A DNA stretch of 64,000 nucleotides from Amycolatopsis albispora (lineage in GTDB: Bacteria > Actinomycetota > Actinomycetes > Mycobacteriales > Pseudonocardiaceae). The position numbers were made by a program, and so were the translations under genes. The stretch is from positions 8,866,001 to 8,930,000 of the forward strand of contig NZ_CP015163.1 of the NCBI RefSeq assembly GCF_003312875.1, in the 5' to 3' direction. A model generated the notes under the pieces. That model worked only from the letters and a program-made list of their open reading frames with translations. It did not search any database and was not told the DNA's origin. This document shows positions 7,656 to 16,658 of the stretch, in pieces (position 1 is the stretch's first letter; each line of letters starts with the position of its first letter).

Positions 7656-8033
7656 TCAGCTTTCGTCCAGCTCGGCGGCCGCGCGCCGCAGCCGGGAGCG
7701 CGAGTCCTCGTCGGCCTTCTCGTACAGCTCGGCGACGGTGTTCAGCGCGCGGCTCGAGTCCAGCGTGCTCTGGTGCAGTTCGGCGAGCATCTTCTCCACC
7801 TTGGCGCGGTGGTTCTCGTAGGCGCGGGCCACCGCCTGCATGCCCAGCGACTGCCCGAAGGCGTTGTCCACCGGGATGATCCCGGAAATGTCGAAGATGC
7901 TCTCCCGGGGCGGGGCTACCGGGACGTCCTGCTGGTGCTCGCTGTCCCTGGCCGCCGCGGCCGCGTCGGCCGCCGCCGCCAGGTGGGCACTGGACGCCCG
8001 GAGGTCGTCCAGGTCCGTCTCGAATCCGATCAT
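7656..8033 (-). CDS. EspC-like small T7SS protein
   Basis: Small helical protein of about 125 residues starting MIGFETDLDDLRASSAHLAA, the N-terminal style of EspC-like (ESX-associated) proteins, with a second helical part (AYENHRAKVEKMLAELHQST). Ala-rich coiled segments predominate. It opens the three-gene set with the larger effector-like protein and the YbaB-like protein. The start is uncertain: an in-frame ATG at 8042 and a GTG at 8066 also exist, and none has a good ribosome site. Confidence 0.6.
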   Translation of the reverse strand: MIGFETDLDDLRASSAHLAAAADAAAAARDSEHQQDVPVAPPRESIFDISGIIPVDNAFGQSLGMQAVARAYENHRAKVEKMLAELHQSTLDSSRALNTVAELYEKADEDSRSRLRRAAAELDES

Positions 8034-8107
8034 GGCGTGCATGAAAGCACCGGCCACCCACGGCAACGCGGAAAAACCCCGGTGGAGTGGTTCAGATCAC
8101 CGATCGC

Positions 8108-9625
8108 TCAGGTGGTCGCGAACAAACCCAGCGTGGACCCGGGACGAATGCCATTGAGCTCACTGCGCCAAATGGCGTAGAAGGCAGCCTCCTCTTTGGA
8201 CCGGAGCTCGACGCCCTCGGCTTCGGCGACCTCCGGCGCGGCGAGCACGGCCTGCTCCAGCACGTCCTTCGCGCCCGAGCCGTCGCCGAACTGTTCCTTG
8301 CCGCGGCGCAGGATCTCCTCCGGCAGCCAGCCGTCGAAGGCGTCGCGCAGCAGCTTCTTGGCCTCGCGCCCGGGGCCGATCATCTTGTGCTCCGGCGGGA
8401 TCGACAGCGCCAGCCCGATCACGTCGCGGTCCAGGAACGGCACCCGCGCCTCCATGCCGAAGGCCATCGTGGTGCGGTCGCAGCGCTGCAGGTTCAGGTG
8501 GTGCAGTTCGTTGACCGTGCGCACCAGCTCGGCCTGCAGCGCGTCGGGATTGGTGAACGGTTCCTGGTGGTAGTAGTCGTAACCGGCGAACAGCTCGTCG
8601 GCGCCCTCCCCGGTGAGCACGGCGTGCACCCGCTTCGAGGCGTACTCGGCGAGCAGCAGGTTCGGCACCGCGCTGCGCACCAGCGACGGGTCGAAGTGCT
8701 CGATCGCGCGCACCGCCTTCGGCAGCGCGGTCATCGCGTCCTCGGCGGTCATCACGATCTCGTGGTGCTCGGTGCCGAGGTGGTCGGCGACCACCCTGGC
8801 CGCGGCCAGGTCGGAGCTGCCGGGGGCGCCGATGGCGAAGGTGGGCAGCGGCTGGCGGTGGCGCAGCGCGTACTCGGCGGCGACCGCGGCCACGATGGCC
8901 GAGTCGAGCCCGCCGGAGAGGAACACGCCGATGCCGACGTCGCTCATCATCCGGTTCTCGACCGCGGCCACGATCGTCTCGCGCACCGATTTCAGCAGGT
9001 CGTCGCCCCAGACGCCGGGCTCGGTGTCGCTCGGGAGGCGGTGCGCCGGGCGCAGCACCGCCGGCACCGCGTCGGCGAAGCGGACCAGCCCGGACTCCGG
9101 GCTCCAGCAGCAGCCCGGCGGGAAGCTCTCCACCAGCGGGCGGTCGGCCTCGTCGAAGGCACGCAGCTCGCTGGCGAACAGCGTCACCTCCGGCTTGCGC
9201 GCCCAGTACAGCGGCTTCACGCCCACCGCGTCACGGGCGACGAGGAACTGCCCGTCGTCGGTCATGAAGGCGAGGGTGAACATGCCGCGCAGCCTGGCCA
9301 GTCCGGCCGGGCCGTCCACGATCAGCGCGTGCAGCGCGGCTTCGCTGTCCGAGCCGGTCTCGAACAGCTCGTGCCCGAGGTCCTCGCGGATGTTGCGGTG
9401 GTTGTAGATCTCGCCGTTGGCCACCAGGTGGGTGGTGCCGCCGGGGTCGCTCATCGGCTGCGCGCCGCCATCGACGTCCATAATGGACAGACGCTGGTGG
9501 CCGAGCCAGACGCGGCCCCGGTGGATCTCCCCGGTGTCGTCCGGGCCTCGATGCTTGATGCGGGAGAGCATCTCCCGGCAGAGTTGGGTATCGACTTCAC
9601 CGACCGCAGCGACAATTCCGCACAC
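8108..9625 (-). CDS. asnB: Asparagine synthase (glutamine-hydrolysing)
   Basis: AsnB-type enzyme of 505 residues that makes asparagine from aspartate, ATP and glutamine-derived ammonia. The GTG start is followed directly by Cys2, the nucleophile of the class II glutaminase domain (MCGIVAAVG, HRGPDD, NGEIYNH, ending about 200). The synthase domain carries the pyrophosphatase loop SGGLDS at 237-242 and GEGADELFAGY. A GGGAGG ribosome site precedes the start. It follows a small membrane-protein gene by about 30 bp on the same strand. Its length suits the short actinobacterial AsnB form. Confidence 0.9.
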   Translation of the reverse strand: MCGIVAAVGEVDTQLCREMLSRIKHRGPDDTGEIHRGRVWLGHQRLSIMDVDGGAQPMSDPGGTTHLVANGEIYNHRNIREDLGHELFETGSDSEAALHALIVDGPAGLARLRGMFTLAFMTDDGQFLVARDAVGVKPLYWARKPEVTLFASELRAFDEADRPLVESFPPGCCWSPESGLVRFADAVPAVLRPAHRLPSDTEPGVWGDDLLKSVRETIVAAVENRMMSDVGIGVFLSGGLDSAIVAAVAAEYALRHRQPLPTFAIGAPGSSDLAAARVVADHLGTEHHEIVMTAEDAMTALPKAVRAIEHFDPSLVRSAVPNLLLAEYASKRVHAVLTGEGADELFAGYDYYHQEPFTNPDALQAELVRTVNELHHLNLQRCDRTTMAFGMEARVPFLDRDVIGLALSIPPEHKMIGPGREAKKLLRDAFDGWLPEEILRRGKEQFGDGSGAKDVLEQAVLAAPEVAEAEGVELRSKEEAAFYAIWRSELNGIRPGSTLGLFATT

Positions 9626-9656
9626 CGTGCTGTACCTCCCGGGTCGGCACCCGAGT

Positions 9657-10220
9657 CTAATTGGCGGTTGGTGAATTTGCCGTGTTCGACCGGGTCAGAC
9701 GTGACGCAACGTACAAACTGCCGGTCAGCAGGGTGAGCCCGGACAGCACCCCGCTGACGATCGGAATCCAGGCGACCGCCGAGGTCAGGGCCATGATCAG
9801 GCCGATCGCGCCGTAGGCGGTGAGCAGCCAGGCCGGGACCAGGATGCTCCGCTGCCGCCAGATCGAGGCGAACGGGATGAAGTGGATCCCGACCACGAGA
9901 GCCACCCAGGCGACTCCGGTCTGTGACGGCGCGTCGAGCAGGCGGAGCACCGCCGACCCCGCCGCGAACAACACCAGCTCGCCGACGACCACGATCCAGT
10001 ACTTCACCCCGAACCAGGTGGCGCCGCGATCACCCGGCGACGGCGGCGCGGCCAGCCCACGCCGCAGCGCGACCACGGCCATGATCAGGAACGAGGCCAG
10101 CGCGAGACCGGCCAGTGCACGGACGATCAGGGCGAACGTAGGATTGAGCGGTTCGTTGGCGTTCACCATGACGAACACCGTCCCGAAAACGGCACCGATG
10201 AGGGCCCCCAGAATTGGCAT
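9657..10220 (-). CDS. Multi-pass membrane protein, unknown
   Basis: Integral membrane protein of 187 residues with about six hydrophobic helices, starting MPILGALIGAVFGTVFVMVN and ending in a polar Asn/Thr tail. I recognise no family. The ATG at 10220 is chosen because the reading upstream is a low-quality Arg-rich extension crossing the promoter of the divergent gene. It probably heads a transcript with asnB; the link may be only positional. Confidence 0.6.
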   Translation of the reverse strand: MPILGALIGAVFGTVFVMVNANEPLNPTFALIVRALAGLALASFLIMAVVALRRGLAAPPSPGDRGATWFGVKYWIVVVGELVLFAAGSAVLRLLDAPSQTGVAWVALVVGIHFIPFASIWRQRSILVPAWLLTAYGAIGLIMALTSAVAWIPIVSGVLSGLTLLTGSLYVASRLTRSNTANSPTAN

Positions 10221-10306
10221 GGCGTGACGGTACTCGGGGGCTGCGGGGCAGGTTAGGGTGAACGCCCAGTGACGCCTTTCGAATGCAAAGGCGAAGGGAG
10301 ACGGCG

Positions 10307-10663
10307 ATGGCAGGGAGTCCGAAGTTCGGGCGGATCGACCCCCTCTGCTGGGTCGTTGTGGTCCCGATGGTGGTCGTTTCGGTCGTTTTGATCGTGTTTG
10401 TCGGACTTCGTGACGTCGGTATCGGCCTCGCCGTGCTCGCGGTGTTACTCCTCGTGTTCGACTCGTGGGCCAACCGCCCCCGCCCCGAACTCGAGGACGA
10501 CGACACCGGCGGCAGGCGAACCCCGCCCCCGGCGAACCGCCAGCGCCCGGCCCAGCAGCGGCCCGCGCAGCAACGCCCGGCACGTGCGCCCCAGCAGCGT
10601 CAGCAGCCACGGCAGCCCCAGCGCCCGCAGCAACGCCCGCGCCGCCCGCAAGCCCGCCGATAA
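10307..10663 (+). CDS. Small TM protein with Pro/Gln/Arg tail
   Basis: Protein of 118 residues: a short N-terminus, two adjacent hydrophobic segments (CWVVVVPMVVVSVVLIVFVG and IGLAVLAVLLLVF), then a strongly basic tail of about 60 residues rich in Pro, Gln and Arg with QRPAQQRPA repeats. The tail would be cytoplasmic or bind nucleic acid or acidic polymer; this is a guess from composition. The ATG at 10307 has GAAGGGAG six bases upstream and is preferred to 10283. The function is unknown. Confidence 0.55.
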   Translation: MAGSPKFGRIDPLCWVVVVPMVVVSVVLIVFVGLRDVGIGLAVLAVLLLVFDSWANRPRPELEDDDTGGRRTPPPANRQRPAQQRPAQQRPARAPQQRQQPRQPQRPQQRPRRPQARR

Positions 10664-10789
10664 CCTCACGCTTCGCCGCGCCCACTCCGCCGGGCCCGCG
10701 CCACCCGCTCCGCTCGCGCCACCCGCTCCGCTCGCGCCTCGCCCAGCCCGCGCTTCCCGCTTCGCCGGGCCCCGCCGCTCCCTCCCGAT

Positions 10790-10844
10790 GGACACGAATG
10801 TGGCTTTCGGGGCCGAATCCGCCCCGAAAGCCACATTCGTGTCC
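10790..10844. repeat. Long palindrome copy A (CACGAATG family)
   Basis: A perfect inverted repeat: two 24-nt arms with core CACGAATGTGGCTTTCG around a 7-nt loop (10814-10820). It lies between the 3' ends of a rightward and a leftward gene, so it could stop transcription from both sides. It has no T-tract. Three other full copies occur in the window. The 250 bp around it (10664-10915) hold no gene, only GC-rich sequence with a doubled GCGCCACCCGCTCCGCTC. Confidence 0.88.
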
Positions 10845-10915
10845 ACTCGGCCCACCCGCCGCCCGCCGCGCCTAGCCGGGCACGCACAAACCGGGCACCT
10901 CACGCGCAGCCGGGC

Positions 10916-12052
10916 TCAATTGCCGGGGTGGGCCCCCGCCAGAATGCGCCGGATCACCGAAGCCGCCGCCCCGCGAACCGCCGCCCCCGTCCCCAGCGGC
11001 GAACGCACCAACCGCACCGGTGACCAGGCCGTGCTCGCCACCCGCTGTTCCAGCTCCGCCAGCAACGGCTCCCGCAACCACGGCTCCAACCGGGCATACG
11101 TCCCCCCGAGCACCACCGCCGGCACGTCCACCAGGTTGACCACTGTGGACAGTCCGATCCCGAGCCACCGCGCCGCTTCGGTGACCGCCGAAACCGCTGT
11201 GGCGTCACCGTCTTCGAGCCGCGAGATCAGTTCGTCCACCGAAGAGGTACCGGCCAGGCGCAGGATTTCCTCCTGCCCCGCCATCCGTTCCAGGCACCCC
11301 TGCGCCCCACACGAACACCGCGGCCCGCGCGGGTTCACTGGCAGGTGCCCGATTTCCCCGCCCAGCCCGCGCACGCCCTCGAACAGCGAGCGCCCGAGCA
11401 CCAGGCCCGCGCCGATGCCGATCTCCCCGGACACGTGCACAAAATCCGGCAGCCCCGAACCGTGCCACAGTTCGGCGAGCGCGGCGAAGTTCGCCTCGTT
11501 CCCCACGGAAAAGGTGCCGCCGAGCTTCGCGGCGAGGTCGACGTCGTGCCAGCCGAGGTTCGGCGCCAGCCGCACCACGCCCGTGCTCGACTCCACCAGC
11601 CCCGGCACCGCGATGCTCACCCCGCCCACCGGCACGCCCAGCGCCTCGGCCCGCTTCCGTGCCGAAGCCAGGAAATCCTTGGTGCGGCGGAACACCCGCG
11701 GCGTGCGGTTGTCGGCGAACCGGACCTCCTCCGCGCGCACCGCGCCGGTCAGGTCGACCAGGCAGTACGCGAGGTAGTCCACGCCCACCTCCACGCCGAG
11801 CCCGTGCGGGCCGGTGGGGGACAGGGACACCACGGTGCCGCGCCTGCCCGGCCCGTTGCGCCGTTCGGGCTCACCCTCGGCGACCAGCCCGGCCGCGATC
11901 AGCGCGTCGACCACGCTGGACACGGTCGCCTTGGTCAGCCCGGTGGCCGCGGCCAGCCCGGCCCGCGAGACCCCGGGGCCGTCGGCGATCGCCCGCAGCA
12001 CGAGGGCGGAGTTGTGCTGGCGCACGGTGTGCTGTCCGGCGGGCCCGATCAT
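10916..12052 (-). CDS. ROK-family regulator (XylR-like)
   Basis: ROK-family repressor of 378 residues. An N-terminal winged helix ([34 protein letters not shown]) precedes a sugar-kinase-like domain with [10 protein letters not shown], the ROK signature region around [10 protein letters not shown] and the zinc motif [10 protein letters not shown]. It is divergent from xylA with a 96-bp gap holding two matching operators, so it very probably controls xylose isomerase in response to a sugar. Confidence 0.88.
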   Translation of the reverse strand: MIGPAGQHTVRQHNSALVLRAIADGPGVSRAGLAAATGLTKATVSSVVDALIAAGLVAEGEPERRNGPGRRGTVVSLSPTGPHGLGVEVGVDYLAYCLVDLTGAVRAEEVRFADNRTPRVFRRTKDFLASARKRAEALGVPVGGVSIAVPGLVESSTGVVRLAPNLGWHDVDLAAKLGGTFSVGNEANFAALAELWHGSGLPDFVHVSGEIGIGAGLVLGRSLFEGVRGLGGEIGHLPVNPRGPRCSCGAQGCLERMAGQEEILRLAGTSSVDELISRLEDGDATAVSAVTEAARWLGIGLSTVVNLVDVPAVVLGGTYARLEPWLREPLLAELEQRVASTAWSPVRLVRSPLGTGAAVRGAAASVIRRILAGAHPGN

Positions 12053-12064
12053 CGGGCGATTGTA

Positions 12065-12135
12065 TTCGTTCGATGCCTGAACGAAAGCCTTGACCCGGCT
12101 GCCGCGCCGCCGATAAGTTCAGGCATCAAACTTAT
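12065..12135. promoter_or_regulatory. Two inverted XylR/ROK operators
   Basis: The element GTTCAGGCATC-R-AAC occurs twice, once per orientation. At 12065-12085 it lies inside the dyad TTCGTTC-N7-GAACGAA. At 12113-12135 it lies inside ATAAGTT-N9-AACTTAT. The second ends 13 bp before the xylA start codon. Both sit in the divergent ROK/xylA promoter, consistent with joint control of the two genes by the ROK protein. Confidence 0.75.
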
Positions 12136-12148
12136 TCATGGAGGCGTG

Positions 12149-13318
12149 ATGACGCAGGCACCGACGCGCGAGGACAAGTTCAGCTTCGGGCTGTGGACGG
12201 TGGGCTGGCAGGCGAACGACATGTTCGGCTCGGCCAGCCGTCCGCCGCTGGACGCGGTGGAGGCCGTGCACCGGCTCTCCGAGCTCGGCGCCTGGGGCAT
12301 CACCTTCCACGACGACGACCTGATCCCGTTCGGCTCGGCCGACGACGAGCGCGAGCGGCGGCTCAAGCGCTTCCGGGCGGCGCTGGCCGAGACCGGGATG
12401 GTGGTGCCGACGGTCACCACGAACCTGTTCAGCCACCCGATCTTCAAGGACGGCGGCCTGACCAGCAACGACCGCGCGGTCCGCCGGTTCGCGCTGCGCA
12501 AGGTCATGCGCAACATGGAGCTGGCCGCCGAGCTGGGCGCGTCCACCTACGTGCTCTGGGGCGGCCGCGAAGGCGCCGAGACCGACGCCGCCAAGGACAT
12601 CAAGGCGGCGATGGACCGCTACCGCGAGGGCATCGACTTCCTCGCGCAGTACGTGCTCGACCAGGGCCTCGGCCTGCGCCTCGCGCTCGAGCCGAAGCCG
12701 AACGAGCCGCGTGGCGACATCCTGCTGCCCACCGTCGGCCACGCGCTGGCGTTCATCTCCACCCTGCAGAACCACGAGATCGTCGGCGTCAACCCGGAGG
12801 TCGGCCACGAGCAGATGGCCGGGCTGAACGTGGTGCACGGCTTCGGGCAGGCGCTGTGGCAGGGCAAGCTGTTCCACGTCGACCTCAACGGCCAGCGCGG
12901 CCCCCGCTTCGACCAGGACCTGGTCTTCGGCCACGGGGACGTGCTGTCCTCGTTCTTCCTGGTCGACCTGCTCGAACACGGCGGCTACGACGGCCCGCGC
13001 CACTTCGACTACAAGCCGCTGCGCACCGAGAACATGGACGGCGTGTGGGAGAGCGCGGCCGCGAACATGCGCAGCTACCTCATCTTCGCCGAGCGCTCGC
13101 GTGCCTTCCGCGCCGATCCCGAGGTGCAGGAGGCGCTGGCCGCCGCGCTGGTGCCGGAGCTGGCGGTGCCCACGCTGAACGAGGGCGAGACCGCCGCCGA
13201 CCTGCTCGCCGACCGGTCCGCGTTCGAGGACTTCGACCCGGACAAGGCAGCGGAGCGTGGTTACGGCTTCGTGCGGCTCGCCCAGCTGGCGCTGGACCAT
13301 CTCACCGGAGCTCGCTGA
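12149..13318 (+). CDS. xylA: Xylose isomerase
   Basis: Converts D-xylose to D-xylulose (also glucose to fructose), 389 residues, the normal length for class I actinobacterial enzymes. The catalytic His is in [12 protein letters not shown]. Metal ligands are seen in [18 protein letters not shown] and [27 protein letters not shown] lies just upstream of the ATG at 12149; a GTG one codon earlier is possible. No xylulokinase gene follows, so the rest of the pathway must lie elsewhere. Confidence 0.97.
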   Translation: MTQAPTREDKFSFGLWTVGWQANDMFGSASRPPLDAVEAVHRLSELGAWGITFHDDDLIPFGSADDERERRLKRFRAALAETGMVVPTVTTNLFSHPIFKDGGLTSNDRAVRRFALRKVMRNMELAAELGASTYVLWGGREGAETDAAKDIKAAMDRYREGIDFLAQYVLDQGLGLRLALEPKPNEPRGDILLPTVGHALAFISTLQNHEIVGVNPEVGHEQMAGLNVVHGFGQALWQGKLFHVDLNGQRGPRFDQDLVFGHGDVLSSFFLVDLLEHGGYDGPRHFDYKPLRTENMDGVWESAAANMRSYLIFAERSRAFRADPEVQEALAAALVPELAVPTLNEGETAADLLADRSAFEDFDPDKAAERGYGFVRLAQLALDHLTGAR

Positions 13319-13339
13319 CCGCTCACGTAGGGTAGGCGG

Positions 13340-14275
13340 ATGCGCTCGCCCGAGGAACTCGCCGCCCGTACCGAACGAGCCACCCGCGCCGCCGCTGACG
13401 CGGCGCGGGAACTCGGGGTGACGGTGACCGAGCCCAGGGCCATCTACGACGTGTTCTCCGTGGTGGTGGTCCTGGACCCGGCGCCGGTCATCGCCCGCGT
13501 GCCGGCCGTGCTGCCGCGTTCGGTCACCCCGGAGCAGCAGGCCGGTTTCCAGCGCAACGAACTCGCCGTCACCCGCTGGCTCGCCGACCGCGGTGAGCCG
13601 ACCGTGGTGCCGAGCCCGCTGGTGCCCGCCGAACCGGTGCGCCGCGACGGCTTCGGCATCACCTTCTGGGAGCTGATCGAGGGCGTCACGGAGCCGGAAC
13701 TGGAGCTGGGGCCGCGGTTCGCGCTCACCGCGCGCCTGCACTCGGTGCTCCGCGAATACCCCGGCGACCCGGGTTTCCTGTCGATGATGGACGGGTTCAT
13801 GGACGACGCGCTCGCGCAGCTCGCCGAGCGTCCCGACCTGCTGCCGCCCGAGGACCTGGCGCGGGCGCGCCGCGAGTGGGCGGTGTTCGAGCCGCTGCTC
13901 GCCTCGGAAGACGCCTTCCTCGCCGAATTCCCGGACGCCGACCTGCAGGTCGTGCACGGCGACGCTCCGTACTACAACCTGATCGAGACCCCCGGACGGG
14001 TGTACTTCTCGGATTTCGAGCACGTCACGCGCGGGCCGGTGGAATGGGACCTGGCCTCGATCGGGGACGAGGGCGTGGCCGCCTACGACGCCGAGGCCGC
14101 CAAGTTCGGGCTGCGGCCGGTGGACCCGCGGCTGCTGCGGGCCATGGAAGCCCTGCGGAACCTGCAGATCGTCGGCTGCCTGGCGATGGTGCCGGAACTG
14201 CCGCTGCTCGCCGACGGCCTCAAGCCGGTGATCGAGCACTGGCGGACCACCGAACCGGCCGGCGGGCTCGGCTGA
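13340..14275 (+). CDS. APH-type phosphotransferase family protein
   Basis: Aminoglycoside-phosphotransferase-like kinase of 311 residues. The Brenner motif reads LQVVHGDAPYYNLI, with HGD and the Asn five residues on, and the metal-binding motif reads YFSDFEHV, with Asp kept and Gly replaced by Glu. The N-lobe has ARVPAVLPRS and a mid-region WELIEG. The substrate is unknown; the family also phosphorylates sugars, choline-like alcohols and antibiotics. It starts 22 bp after xylA and could be co-transcribed. Confidence 0.75.
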   Translation: MRSPEELAARTERATRAAADAARELGVTVTEPRAIYDVFSVVVVLDPAPVIARVPAVLPRSVTPEQQAGFQRNELAVTRWLADRGEPTVVPSPLVPAEPVRRDGFGITFWELIEGVTEPELELGPRFALTARLHSVLREYPGDPGFLSMMDGFMDDALAQLAERPDLLPPEDLARARREWAVFEPLLASEDAFLAEFPDADLQVVHGDAPYYNLIETPGRVYFSDFEHVTRGPVEWDLASIGDEGVAAYDAEAAKFGLRPVDPRLLRAMEALRNLQIVGCLAMVPELPLLADGLKPVIEHWRTTEPAGGLG

Positions 14276-14347
14276 CCGTCCCGGTCCGCGGGCCGATGAC
14301 CAGAAAATAGGTGTCGTCACCGCGGACCCGGCTGCCAAGGTGGGCCG

Positions 14348-15454
14348 ATGACCGACCGCACCCTGGTGAACTTCTTCTACGCGCACCCGATCGGGCACGC
14401 GGTGGAGGCGTTGTACTACGCGAACGGGCACCACGCGGCCCGGCCGGACCGGGAGATCGCCGTCGCGCTGAACTCGGCCACCGCGGTGGAGTTCGCCGAC
14501 TACTGCCCCTTCGTTTCGGCGAAGTACGCGATGGACCATTCCTTTGTGGACCCGTGCCCCGATTCGGCGGACCGCCTCGCGGTGCTGCCGCGCGAATGGG
14601 ACCACGTGATCGAGGACGGCCGGCGCTACCAGGACTTCCAGCTGGAGTTGTTCCCCGGGATGCGCGACTACTACGCCGCGGCCGACGAGCACCTGATCGC
14701 GCGGGAGAAGCGCACCTTCACCGGTGATCCGCGCGTCGGTTACCTGCCGCGGCAACAGCTGCGGTTCGAGCTTCCGGTGAGCGTGCCGCGGGTGCCGAGG
14801 ATCGCGGTGCTGCCCGGCGGGTCGAGCGAGCCCGCGCTGTACCCGTCGGCCGGGTCGTGGCTGCTGATCCTGGACGCGCTGACCGAGGCGCTGCCCGACG
14901 CGGAGATCGTGCTGCTCGGCAAGACCGGCCAGGACGGGCGGACCACCACCTCGATGGGGGAGCGCGGGATGCGGGAGCTGCTCGCGCACCGGTCGAAGCC
15001 GGTGAACGCGGTGGATGTCCCACTGGTCGAACAACTGGCCCTGGTCCGAGCGAGTGATGTTTTCCTGTCGCCGCACACCGGGTTCGGGCTCGCCGTGCTG
15101 GCCGTCGGCACGCCCTGGCTGACCATCTCCGGCGGGCGCTGGTTCGAGTACTTCTTCAACGGCGTGCCGTTCCGCTCGATCATCCCGGACACGTCGCGTT
15201 TCCCCAGCTACAGCCAGTTCGACGCGGCCGAGGTGGTGGACGGCGACGACGGTCCGCGGACGCCGTCGATGAGCCGCGCGCGGATCGAAGCCGACCTCGA
15301 CCGCATCGTCAGCGCGGCCGTGGAGCTGTCCGCCGGAACGGTGAGCTACGAGCAAGCGCTGCGTGACTACTTCCCGGCGCTGCTCGCCGCGCACGGCGGG
15401 GACGCGTCCGGCATCTGGTCCATCGACGGGGTGCACCTGGATTATCTGCGGTAG
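14348..15454 (+). CDS. GT9-like glycosyltransferase-fold protein
   Basis: Protein of 368 residues with a GT-B-like C-terminal half: RIAVLPGGSSEPALYPSAGSW, then AEIVLLGKTGQDG and RASDVFLSPHTGFGLAVLAVGTPWLTISG, the layout of heptosyltransferase/GT9 proteins where a nucleotide-sugar is bound. The N-terminal half (NFFYAHPIGHAVEALYYANG) matches no family I know. No signal peptide is seen, so it is cytosolic. The acceptor and donor are unknown. Confidence 0.55.
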   Translation: MTDRTLVNFFYAHPIGHAVEALYYANGHHAARPDREIAVALNSATAVEFADYCPFVSAKYAMDHSFVDPCPDSADRLAVLPREWDHVIEDGRRYQDFQLELFPGMRDYYAAADEHLIAREKRTFTGDPRVGYLPRQQLRFELPVSVPRVPRIAVLPGGSSEPALYPSAGSWLLILDALTEALPDAEIVLLGKTGQDGRTTTSMGERGMRELLAHRSKPVNAVDVPLVEQLALVRASDVFLSPHTGFGLAVLAVGTPWLTISGGRWFEYFFNGVPFRSIIPDTSRFPSYSQFDAAEVVDGDDGPRTPSMSRARIEADLDRIVSAAVELSAGTVSYEQALRDYFPALLAAHGGDASGIWSIDGVHLDYLR

Positions 15455-15464
15455 AGTCGCCGGT

Positions 15465-15486
15465 CGCCTGGGAGCGCTCCCAGGCG
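15465..15486. promoter_or_regulatory. CebR-type operator, beta-helix gene
   Basis: A perfect 22-bp palindrome with core TGGGAGCGCTCCCA, identical to the published Streptomyces CebR (LacI-family cellobiose repressor) site. It lies 24 bp upstream of the ATG of the secreted beta-helix protein, where bound repressor would block transcription. Confidence 0.8.
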
Positions 15487-15509
15487 ATGTCTGGAGACAA
15501 GGAGCGACA

Positions 15510-16658
15510 ATGCGGTCGTGGATCAGGAAAGCGCTTACAGCCGGCTTCGCCGTCGGGCTGGTGGCCACCCTGCCGGCCGTGCCGTCGGCGGCTGCCGGGC
15601 CGCTCGCCGACTGCGGCACCGGCTCGTTCAACGCCGAAGCGGTGAACAACGGCGGCACCTGGACCGTGCGCAACGGCGGCAAGACCGTCTACACCGGCAC
15701 CAGCCTGCTGTCGGCGTTGCAGTCGGCGGCGGGCAGCCTCAGCGCCGGGCGCACGTGGAAGGAGCGGATCGTGGTCCGCGGCTCCGGCTCGATGAGCGCC
15801 GGCAGCCGGTTCTCGCTGCCCAGCTACACCGTGCTGGACGTGTGCGGCACGATCAACGTGACCGGGACCGGCTCGGGTGACCAGGCGCCGGTCTACGCCA
15901 GGAACGTGCGCGACATCGAAGTGCAGCACCTGAACCTGACCGGCTCGCCGCTCTACGGCGTGTTCATCCGCAACGCCGAGAACGTCACGCTGGGGCAGCT
16001 GGACCTGCGCTTGTCCAGCGGGCTCGGGGTGCGCATCGACAACCGCGGCGACACCTCGCGGTGGACCAGGAACGTGCGCATCGACAACGTCTACGTGCAG
16101 GGTTCGAGCACGCACGGGGTGGAGACCTACGGCGTGGACGGGCTCACCATCGGCACGGTGACCGCCCGCAACACCGGCGGGTCCGGGTTGCTGCTCAACG
16201 AGACCATCAACGCTACGGTATCCAAAGTGGACGGTAGCGGCGCCGGTACGGGCACCGGGTACGCCGCGTTTCGCACGGCGAACCGCAACGGCCGGATCGG
16301 CAACTCCTATCCGGTCAACATCCGCGTCGGCGAGGTGATCGCGCGCGGTGGCGGGCGCGGCGTGTTCTGCGTGTCGGAAAGCGGCGGCATGGTGATCGAC
16401 CGGCTGGACATCGCGCAGACCGGCGGCAACGCGATCCTGCTGGAGAACTGCTACAACGTGAACCTGGCCGCGCAGAGCGGGAAGGTCGCCGGGCCGGGCG
16501 ACATCCGGCTCGCTTCGCGTGCGGAGTTCCCGGTGACCTCGGACGTCACGGTGCGGAACCTGACCGTGACGAACTCCGCGATCACCGAGAACCCGTGTGG
16601 GGTCAACACGAACTTCGTGAACAACACGCTGGTGAACAGCACGCAGAAGGTGTGCTAG
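15510..16658 (+). CDS. Secreted right-handed beta-helix protein
   Basis: Secreted protein of 382 residues. A signal peptide (RKALTAGFAVGLVATLPAVPSAAA) is followed by many short Asn/Gly/Val turns typical of a parallel beta-helix (IEVQHLNLTGSPLYGVFIRNAENVTLGQLDL and similar), the fold of pectate lyases and other polysaccharide-active enzymes. I see no certain catalytic signature. GGAG precedes the ATG. A CebR-type operator in front suggests induction by plant cell-wall sugars. Its stop TAG overlaps the convergent SGNH gene in CTAG. Confidence 0.75.
   Translation: MRSWIRKALTAGFAVGLVATLPAVPSAAAGPLADCGTGSFNAEAVNNGGTWTVRNGGKTVYTGTSLLSALQSAAGSLSAGRTWKERIVVRGSGSMSAGSRFSLPSYTVLDVCGTINVTGTGSGDQAPVYARNVRDIEVQHLNLTGSPLYGVFIRNAENVTLGQLDLRLSSGLGVRIDNRGDTSRWTRNVRIDNVYVQGSSTHGVETYGVDGLTIGTVTARNTGGSGLLLNETINATVSKVDGSGAGTGTGYAAFRTANRNGRIGNSYPVNIRVGEVIARGGGRGVFCVSESGGMVIDRLDIAQTGGNAILLENCYNVNLAAQSGKVAGPGDIRLASRAEFPVTSDVTVRNLTVTNSAITENPCGVNTNFVNNTLVNSTQKVC

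Noticed and set aside
8087..9736. 549-codon open frame on the plus strand
   Set aside because: Antisense to asnB, with no start signal or recognisable domain.
10790..10844. Ordinary intrinsic terminator
   Set aside because: Hairpin lacks a T-tract and its sequence is conserved across distant copies, so I list it as a repeat family; a terminator function remains possible.
12119..15682. Very long open frame of 1,187 codons on the minus strand
   Set aside because: It lies antisense to xylA, the phosphotransferase and the GT9-like gene. GC-rich codon bias keeps this frame open; its translation is Arg/His/Gln-rich without any domain.
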